A DNA stretch of 64,000 nucleotides from Lysobacterales bacterium (GTDB taxonomy: Bacteria; Pseudomonadota; Gammaproteobacteria; Xanthomonadales; Ahniellaceae): positions 186,001 through 250,000 of the forward strand of contig JADKHK010000003.1 in NCBI GenBank assembly GCA_016721845.1, given 5' to 3'. Position numbers and translations under genes: made by a program. Below, piece after piece: positions 58,351 through 64,000 of the stretch. The notes under the pieces are model-generated. The model was not told the DNA's origin. It worked only from the letters and a program-made list of their open reading frames with translations, and made no database searches. The first letter of the stretch is position 1, and each line of letters opens with the position of its first letter.

Positions 58351-60876
58351 CTACGCGGACTGCGGCGGCGGCGTGATCTCGCTGCGGTCTTTCGAGCCGG
58401 CCAGCTTCAGGATCGAGTGACGCAGTTCGCGGCTGAGGATCAGCTTGGAGTCTTCGGCCATCGCGACGAGGTTGTCGCCGAACGAGAGCTTGGCATTGCC
58501 GTCGAGCGACAGCACGCCGCGTTCGCGCATGGTCGCGATGAAGCCCTTGAACAGGGTCTTGTCGAAGAACTCCGGTGCGGCCTGAGTGTGCAGCAGGGAC
58601 AGGCGTTGCGCCGTCAATTGGCACTGGTTCTCCAGCTCGCCGGTGGACAGCACGCCTGGCCCCGACTTCACCAGCAGCGCGAGCGCGATGTAGTAGCGCT
58701 CGAAGGCCTGCAGCAACGAGTTCGCGGTCACGCGCAACTGGTAAGCCTCGTCGGTCTGGCCGACGCGACGACGCAAGACCTTGCCGTCGTCCTCGAGTTC
58801 CAGCAATCCCTCGGCCACGAACTGCCCGATCATCGCGTCGATGCGCGCCACCCATTCGTCCTCGGTCCACGGCAGGAACAATTCGCCCTGGATGAAGGGA
58901 TAGATGAAGCGACCCAGACGCTCGACGGTCGCGCGCTGCAGGCGGCGATTGTTGAGGAAGCAGCACGCCACCCAGGCGGGTGTCGCGAACAGGTGCAGCA
59001 CGTTGTTGCGGAAATAGCTCAGCAAGACGGCCTGGTCGCCGGTGCTGTGCAGCACGTCGCCGAGCGGATGCTTCACGCGCTGGACCACCCCGAGCTTCTC
59101 GCCATAGGCGATGACGCCGGCCGGGTCGAGCTCGGTCATGGTCACGCGATCGGAATACGGCACCGAACCGATCAGGCGCTGGCTCAGCGCGATCTGGCGC
59201 TTCAGGTCGTCCTCGGCCATCGCGTGCTTGGGCGTGCCGAGCAGGGCCGCGGACAGCAGGTTGACCGGATTCACGTCGGCGGCACGGTTGATGTTGACGA
59301 GAATGCGCTCGGCCAACGCCGATACCGCCCCGCCAAACCATTCCGGCCGTTCGTCCTTGGCGGTCGCGCGCCAGTCGCCGACGGCTTCATCCAGCATCTG
59401 GACCAGATAAACCGGTTCGCCGAAGCTCACCGTGACCTTGCCATAGCGTTCGCGCAGCAACTTCAGCGACTTCAGCAGGCCGAAGATCGATTCTTTTTCC
59501 TTCGGCTGGCCCGAGAGCTCACCGATGTAGGACTTGCCTTCGAGCACGCGTTCATAGCCGATGTAGACCGGCTGGAACACCACGGGCCGGCGCGATTCGC
59601 GCAGGAAACTCTTGACCGTCATCGCCAGCATGCCGGCGCGCGGTTCGAGCAGGCGCCCGGTACGGCTGCGGCCGCCTTCGATGAAGTATTCCATCGACAC
59701 GCCACGCTGGAACAATTGCGTGACGTATTCCGAGAACACCGCCGAGTACAGCGCATTGGCGCGGAAGCTGCGCCGCAGGAAGAAGGCCCCGCCCTTGCGC
59801 AGCAAGGAACCGATGACCGGCAAGTTCAGGTTCACGCCGGCTGCGATGTGCGGCGGCACGATGCCATTCGAATACAGCAGGTAGGACAGCAGCAGGTAGT
59901 CGATATGACTGCGGTGGCAGGGCACGTAGATCACTTCGTGGCCCGGCGCCGCCTGCTTCAGCGTGTCGAAATGATGGGTGCGGATGCCGTCGTACAGGCG
60001 ATTCCAGAACGCGGTCAGCAGGAACGACGCCGAGCGCACCGTCGAATGCGAATAGTCTGCGGCGATTTCCCATGCGAACGAGCGCGCCCGTCCTTCCGCC
60101 TGCTCGAGGGTGATGCGTTCCTTGCTGGCCAGCGCCGCGACGGCGTTGCGCACGCCTTCGGCATTCATCGCCGAATCGATCACGGTGCGGCGATGCGACA
60201 GGTCGGGCCCGATCACGGCCGCACGCAAGCGCCGGAAATGCGCACGCATGACGCGACTGGCCTTGCGTACGGTGCGCTCGGCGTCCATGCCTTCGGCGAC
60301 GACATCGCGCAGGCTGACGACCGGACTGAAATGCACGATGGTGTCGCGACCGTTCAGCAGCAGCGACATCAGGCGCCGGAAGCGCCCGACCACGGCCCAG
60401 TTCTCCGAGAACAGCACGCGGAACCAGCCGGATTCCCGTTGTGGCGCACGCCCGACGAAGATCGAGACCGGCACCACCTGGATATCGAGATCGGGATTCG
60501 CCTGTACCGCCCGAACCACCTGGGCGAGCCCGGCGGAGTGGGTCTTCTGGCGCGGCCGCCGGAACAGCCAGCCCTCGCGCCGCGACAGCGCCAGCACCGA
60601 GCGCGACTTCGGCAGATAACCGCCCGGCATCGGTCGCAGGGGCGCCGGCAGGCCTTGTGCCCGGCAGGCCTCCTCCAGGATCACGGCATTGATCGCGCCG
60701 TAGCGTTCGAGCAGGTACACGACCGGCTTGTCGCCGGCCATGACCGACCCGGCCGCGGGCGGCTCGGTGCGCAACGCGACCCAGGGCCGGATCAGCACGC
60801 CAAGCAGCTTCCAGAACCAGGGGCCGCGCAGCCCGCCGGCTCGATCATCGTGTCCAGGCATGGAAACGGTGTGCAT
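58351..60876 (-). CDS. plsB: Glycerol-3-phosphate 1-O-acyltransferase PlsB
   Basis: This 841-residue membrane-associated enzyme acylates glycerol-3-phosphate, the first step of phospholipid synthesis. The catalytic HX4D is in YVPCHRSHIDYLLLSYLLYS near residue 320; further family blocks are GAFFLRRSFRANALYSAVFS, MEYFIEGGRSRTGRLLEPRA and PVVFQPVYIGYERVLEGKSY. Length is near E. coli PlsB (807). In-frame starts at 60891 (TTG), 60876 and 60861 (ATG) are all possible; 60876 is chosen as the first ATG. It lies nine bases downstream of the ECF gene stop on the same strand, and 16 bases after the lipoprotein gene. Confidence 0.93.
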   Translation of the reverse strand: MHTVSMPGHDDRAGGLRGPWFWKLLGVLIRPWVALRTEPPAAGSVMAGDKPVVYLLERYGAINAVILEEACRAQGLPAPLRPMPGGYLPKSRSVLALSRREGWLFRRPRQKTHSAGLAQVVRAVQANPDLDIQVVPVSIFVGRAPQRESGWFRVLFSENWAVVGRFRRLMSLLLNGRDTIVHFSPVVSLRDVVAEGMDAERTVRKASRVMRAHFRRLRAAVIGPDLSHRRTVIDSAMNAEGVRNAVAALASKERITLEQAEGRARSFAWEIAADYSHSTVRSASFLLTAFWNRLYDGIRTHHFDTLKQAAPGHEVIYVPCHRSHIDYLLLSYLLYSNGIVPPHIAAGVNLNLPVIGSLLRKGGAFFLRRSFRANALYSAVFSEYVTQLFQRGVSMEYFIEGGRSRTGRLLEPRAGMLAMTVKSFLRESRRPVVFQPVYIGYERVLEGKSYIGELSGQPKEKESIFGLLKSLKLLRERYGKVTVSFGEPVYLVQMLDEAVGDWRATAKDERPEWFGGAVSALAERILVNINRAADVNPVNLLSAALLGTPKHAMAEDDLKRQIALSQRLIGSVPYSDRVTMTELDPAGVIAYGEKLGVVQRVKHPLGDVLHSTGDQAVLLSYFRNNVLHLFATPAWVACCFLNNRRLQRATVERLGRFIYPFIQGELFLPWTEDEWVARIDAMIGQFVAEGLLELEDDGKVLRRRVGQTDEAYQLRVTANSLLQAFERYYIALALLVKSGPGVLSTGELENQCQLTAQRLSLLHTQAAPEFFDKTLFKGFIATMRERGVLSLDGNAKLSFGDNLVAMAEDSKLILSRELRHSILKLAGSKDRSEITPPPQSA

Positions 60877-60892
60877 CACTGCAGCAGGCAAA

Positions 60893-61816
60893 TCAGCCTT
60901 GCGCAGGCGCTTCAGCGTCGCCCGCCACGGCAGGTTCCGCTTCCACGGCCGGCTCGGCCAGATCCTTCTTCAGACTTTCCAGCGAATCCTTGCCGTACCA
61001 GCGGCCGTCCAGCTTGACCATCTCCGACTCGAAGCTGAGCGGTGCCTCGAACATGGTGTAGCTGATCTTGACCTTGGCGCTGTCGCCGGTCTGCGACACC
61101 ACTTCGGTCTTGGCCGTCGCCAGCACGTCGTCGATCTTGAATCCGTAGGTGCCGAGGATGTCCTTGAGCGCGACGAACAGCACGTCGCCGCGCTTCACCG
61201 CCTCGTCGAAACTCAACGCACGCAACTCGTCGATATTGGTCAGCTTGATGTCGCGTGCCGCCTTGCAGACATGACCAATCGCCTGCTTCGCCAGCGCCGG
61301 CTCGGCAAACTGCGCCGACTCCGCCCATTTCGCGAACGCGTCGATCGACGCCATCGCCTGGGCCTTCTGGTCGGCGCTGAGGTCTTCGCGCTGCTGTACG
61401 CCGGCAGCGAGGATGCCGCGGCCCATGCCGACATACATCGGCATCTGCATCGCCGCGGATTCCTTGAACTTCAGCAGGTCCGGTTCGATCTTGGCGTAGA
61501 TCGCGTCTTCGGCGCCGTCGGCGGTCAGTTCGGTGATCATTTCCTGAAACTGGGCGCGGTCCTCTTCGCTGGCCGGCTCGGCCATCTTGGCGGTCCACTT
61601 GGCACGCACCTGATCGATCATGCTTGGCGGGATCGAGGCCAGGAAGGCACTGGAAAACTGGCCGGCGCGCAGCGCCTCGACCTGGGCCTGCATCGCGGCT
61701 TCCGGCGAGGTCGACGCGGCGGCGATCTTGGCGGCTTCCGGCGCGGCCGACTCGTCTTTGCCACAGGCCACCATTCCGAACGCGGCGATCAACATCAGGG
61801 GGAGCAGGCGTTTCAT
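60893..61816 (-). CDS. Lipoprotein of unknown function
   Basis: This 307-residue protein has a lipoprotein signal with lipobox MVAC (LLPLMLIAAFGMVACGKDES). The mature part is mostly helical and charged, with ASIPPSMIDQVRAKWTAKMA, DQKAQAMASIDAFAKWAESA and a late KVKISYTMFEAPLSFESEMV / LDGRWYGKDSLESLKKDL domain that resembles the C-terminal part of DUF-type outer-membrane lipoproteins. No family was assigned. ATG 61816 directly precedes the lipobox. It sits upstream of plsB on the same strand, with a strong terminator for the gene before it. Confidence 0.7.
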   Translation of the reverse strand: MKRLLPLMLIAAFGMVACGKDESAAPEAAKIAAASTSPEAAMQAQVEALRAGQFSSAFLASIPPSMIDQVRAKWTAKMAEPASEEDRAQFQEMITELTADGAEDAIYAKIEPDLLKFKESAAMQMPMYVGMGRGILAAGVQQREDLSADQKAQAMASIDAFAKWAESAQFAEPALAKQAIGHVCKAARDIKLTNIDELRALSFDEAVKRGDVLFVALKDILGTYGFKIDDVLATAKTEVVSQTGDSAKVKISYTMFEAPLSFESEMVKLDGRWYGKDSLESLKKDLAEPAVEAEPAVAGDAEAPAQG

Positions 61817-61888
61817 CGGCGATCCTTGGAACGGTTGGGGGCGGACATGTTGGGCATGGCGACCGGCATTGGCAAGTCCCGGACGCAC

Positions 61889-61923
61889 AAAAAAAATCAG
61901 ATGGTTCTTTCGAACCATCTGAT
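61889..61923 (-). terminator. Rho-independent terminator of the acid-phosphatase gene
   Basis: A perfect 12-bp stem (61896-61907 with 61912-61923, loop TTTC) is followed on the minus strand by eight T (61896-61889). It lies 143 bases after the stop at 62066. Confidence 0.88.
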
Positions 61924-61979
61924 CGAACCGGCAGTTGCCGGAGGGGGAAGCTTGGGCGCTATTGTTGGTTATTGTCGTC

Positions 61980-62012
61980 GTTATTCTGAACAACTGATGG
62001 ACGAAGAATAAC
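61980..62012. promoter_or_regulatory. Long-spaced inverted repeat between acid phosphatase and lipoprotein genes
   Basis: GTTATTCT (61980-61987) and AGAATAAC (62005-62012) are perfectly inverted around 17 bases in an AT-rich part of the 249-base intergenic stretch. It lies upstream of the terminator, so its role for either gene is open. Confidence 0.35.
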
Positions 62013-62065
62013 TTGACGCCGCAAGCTAATGCAATACCTTCAATTACACGATGTATACCACTGAT

Positions 62066-63070
62066 TTATTTAGTTTTTTCTTCGATTTTCGGCGGATTGG
62101 CCCACCAGTCGACCCCGCGCAAGGCCCGTCCCTTGAGCAAACGGCGGCGTTCCAGCTCGGCGCCATAGGTCTGGCTGACCGCGTCGTTCTGAATGTTGCT
62201 GATGGCATCTTCCCAGGAGCCGTACATCGGGTTCGGCAGGATGATCCAGCGCTCGCCCCACCAGCCGGCCTGGGCGTCGACGATCTGGTTGCGCGCGTCG
62301 GTCGTGGTGTAGACGCCATCGGCGAAGTCGCCAAGGTTGTCGCCCAGCACGAGCACGACGCGATGGGTCGCGGCCACGGTCTTGCGACGCGCCCCCTTGT
62401 CCTTCGGGTTGGCTTCGGCGGAATTGCGCGTGAGCACCTGGGTCGCGCAGTCCTTGAGCGGCAAACCGGCCTGAACCAGGTTGTTGCAGGTCTCCGGCTT
62501 CTCGGCATCCTTGCGGTTGGTGATGTAGAAGACCGTGACCCCGGCCGCCTCGGCCTGCTTCAGGAACGCGACCGCGCCGGGCATCGGCACCGCTTCGCGT
62601 TGCGCGACCCAGTCGTTCCAGCGCTGGTCGAATTGCTGGTGCGCTTCGGCCGGCGCCAGTGCCGGATCGATCGGGTTCTGGATCAGATCGGCGTTGAACG
62701 CCGAACTGTCGAGCACGGTCTCGTCGATATCGGTGATGATGGCCAGCGGCGCGTCTGCGGCCGGCTTGCCCTGCTCGGCTTCCGGCAAGGCGCTGAAGTT
62801 CGGGTCGGCCTTCGCGACGGCGAGCGTCCGCGCCGCCTGATTGAAGGCCTGAGTGGCCAGCGCCCGGTTCTCGGCTGCGGTCTGCGACCACAGTACGGCA
62901 TTCAGGTTGTCGTGCTTCGGGTCCTTCAACGCACCCGGCGGATCGACCCGCGGCACGCCCGCCAGATCGTCGAGTTTGGGTTTGTCCGCACCCGATCGGG
63001 TGCCCTGGCTGGCACAGGCGGACAAGGCGGCGATGGCGACGATGGCCACGCCTCGGCTGATGAATCGCAT
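62066..63070 (-). CDS. HAD-family acid phosphatase, e(P4) lipoprotein type
   Basis: This 334-residue outer-membrane lipoprotein has lipobox LSAC (ISRGVAIVAIAALSACASQG). The HAD acid-phosphatase domain has LAIITDIDETVLDSSAFNAD, with DxDxT, followed by GAVAFLKQAEAAGVTVFYIT and VVLVLGDNLGDFADG. e(P4)-type enzymes dephosphorylate nucleotides such as NMN so that cells can take up nicotinamide riboside and other nucleosides. WSQTAAENRALATQAFNQAA resembles the N-terminal part of that family. GGAG lies six bases before ATG 63070. Confidence 0.9.
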   Translation of the reverse strand: MRFISRGVAIVAIAALSACASQGTRSGADKPKLDDLAGVPRVDPPGALKDPKHDNLNAVLWSQTAAENRALATQAFNQAARTLAVAKADPNFSALPEAEQGKPAADAPLAIITDIDETVLDSSAFNADLIQNPIDPALAPAEAHQQFDQRWNDWVAQREAVPMPGAVAFLKQAEAAGVTVFYITNRKDAEKPETCNNLVQAGLPLKDCATQVLTRNSAEANPKDKGARRKTVAATHRVVLVLGDNLGDFADGVYTTTDARNQIVDAQAGWWGERWIILPNPMYGSWEDAISNIQNDAVSQTYGAELERRRLLKGRALRGVDWWANPPKIEEKTK

Positions 63071-63129
63071 GCAGATCTCCTGTTGATCAGTTCCGGAAGT
63101 GTAACGGCAGCCGCCGCCGCGACGGCAGC

Positions 63130-64000
63130 TCAGCCGGCGCCGCCCAGCATTTCCGCCAGACGCGCCAGGTGCGCCCCGGCGCGTTCGCGCTTTTCGGCGC
63201 GATCACGCTCGGGATCGTCGCCCTCGCGGACCACATCGGCGGGGGGAAGTTCGTCCAGGAAGCGGCTCGGCTTCTGTGCCAGCAATTCGCCGTAGCGCTG
63301 CTTGTGGGCGGCATGACTGAGCGTCAGGGTTTCCTTGGCGCGGGTGATGGCGACGTAGAACAGGCGCCGCTCCTCGTCGAGCCGGCCCTCGTTGATCGCG
63401 CCCTCGTGCGGCAAGGTGCCGTCCTCCACGCCGACCAGCCACACGTGCCGGAATTCCAGACCTTTCGAGGCGTGCAGGGTCGACAGCCGCACCGCATTGC
63501 CGGAGTCGTCGCGTTCGAGGTTGCCGAGCAGGGCCAGTTGTGCGGCGAGGTCGCCGAGCGCATCGCGACCCTTGCCGTGCGCCTTCAGGAAGTCGATCAG
63601 CTCCTTGAGGTTCTCCATGCGCCGCGCACGTGCCGCCGGATCCTTGACCGTCGAGGCCAGATGTTGCGCATAGCCGGACTCCTGGATCAGCTTCTCGCAC
63701 AAGGCGGCCGCGTCGATGCTGGCGGCACTGACGCGCCAGCGCCGGATCTGTTCGGCGAAGTTTGCCAATGCCGCCGCCGGTCGCGCGGCGAGTTGCTTCT
63801 GGACTTCCAGCGACTCGGCGGCGCGCGCCATCGACAACCCGCGGGCGCCGGCGATCTGTGCCAGCTTTTCCAGCGTGCCGGTACCAATGTCGCGCTTCGG
63901 CGTCTGCACGATGCGCAGGAAGGCGCTGTCGTCGTCCGGATTGACCAGCACGCGCAGGTAGGCGAGCAGGTCGCGCACCTCGGCACGATCGAAGAACGCG
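63130..64000 (-). CDS. rep: Rep-like ATP-dependent DNA helicase, C-terminal part (runs off window)
   Basis: The visible 290 residues are the end of a UvrD/Rep-type superfamily 1 helicase. At the window edge the frame reads AFFDRAEVRDLLAYLRVLVN, as in Rep; then FLRIVQTPKRDIGTGTLEKL, motif V-region VRLSTLHASKGLEFRHVWLV, GVEDGTLPHEGAINEGRLDE and motif VI RRLFYVAITRAKETLTLSHA. The Walker A motif lies outside the window. Rep unwinds DNA 3'-5' and helps restart forks; UvrD shares these motifs, but the region around SRFLDELPP and the e(P4) flank leave Rep the better call. A methionine-like start at 63978 is internal (GTG in frame). Confidence 0.85.
   Translation of the reverse strand, partial: AFFDRAEVRDLLAYLRVLVNPDDDSAFLRIVQTPKRDIGTGTLEKLAQIAGARGLSMARAAESLEVQKQLAARPAAALANFAEQIRRWRVSAASIDAAALCEKLIQESGYAQHLASTVKDPAARARRMENLKELIDFLKAHGKGRDALGDLAAQLALLGNLERDDSGNAVRLSTLHASKGLEFRHVWLVGVEDGTLPHEGAINEGRLDEERRLFYVAITRAKETLTLSHAAHKQRYGELLAQKPSRFLDELPPADVVREGDDPERDRAEKRERAGAHLARLAEMLGGAG

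Noticed and set aside
57862..61017. Open frame of 1051 codons on the plus strand opposite plsB and the kinase
   Set aside because: It is antisense to well-supported genes, is rich in Arg, Gln and His, and shows no domain; GC-rich codon bias keeps antisense frames open.

Overview
The window is GC-rich (roughly two thirds G+C), densely packed DNA from a Gram-negative gammaproteobacterium. The best fit is the order Lysobacterales (Xanthomonadales), perhaps near Rhodanobacteraceae. This is an inference from the gene set: an arginine decarboxylase of about 628 aa, argS followed by a SPOR gene, tatABC near hemH, an ECF sigma factor with a cognate Ser/Thr kinase, a VolA-type lipase and many secreted proteins with unusual C-terminal tails. 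No rRNA, tRNA, CRISPR array, insertion sequence or prophage was found.

Layout. 1-5 kb: edge-truncated surface lipase, GtrB-like glycosyltransferase, and a histidine kinase / double-receiver / epimerase operon. 5-12 kb: dicarboxylate transporter, Ca/Na exchanger, then a secreted beta-helix-like protein beside a TonB-dependent receptor. 12-23 kb: argS with a SPOR protein, a glucose/sorbosone-dehydrogenase-like secreted protein, polyamine genes speA and speE, and a PII protein coupled to an unknown membrane protein. 23-27 kb: ubiK, a comM broken by a one-base frameshift, a thioesterase, a GFA protein and a DNRLRE protein. 27-31 kb: a three-gene operon for two paralogous fibre-like proteins (YadA-head-like repeats plus endosialidase-chaperone domain) and a small tailed protein. 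31-41 kb: long-chain-type acyl-CoA dehydrogenase, a DUF1800/DUF1501 pair, and the glyoxylate shunt (aceB, aceA) with a divergent LysR regulator; then bcp. 41-48 kb: acyltransferase, arfB, tatABC, SYLF protein, hemH and a hydrolase. 48-53 kb: a minus-strand run ttcA, rdgC, a zinc peptidase and two unknowns. 53-58 kb: ECF sigma factor, transmembrane Ser/Thr kinase, lipoprotein and a delta-60-repeat secreted protein. 58-64 kb: plsB, a lipoprotein, an e(P4)-type acid phosphatase and the C-terminal part of a Rep-like helicase.

Two themes stand out. First, the window has many exported proteins, and two C-terminal tail classes recur: a short tail ending in FKNSFE or FQDSFE (three proteins) and an IPTL-CTERM-like Pro/hydrophobic/Arg tail (three proteins). 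Tail recognition by export or anchoring machinery is inferred. Second, several genes are tightly coupled by 1-4 base overlaps (argS-SPOR, speA-dehydrogenase, PII-membrane protein, sigma-kinase, tatB-tatC, arfB-acyltransferase), which supports shared expression.
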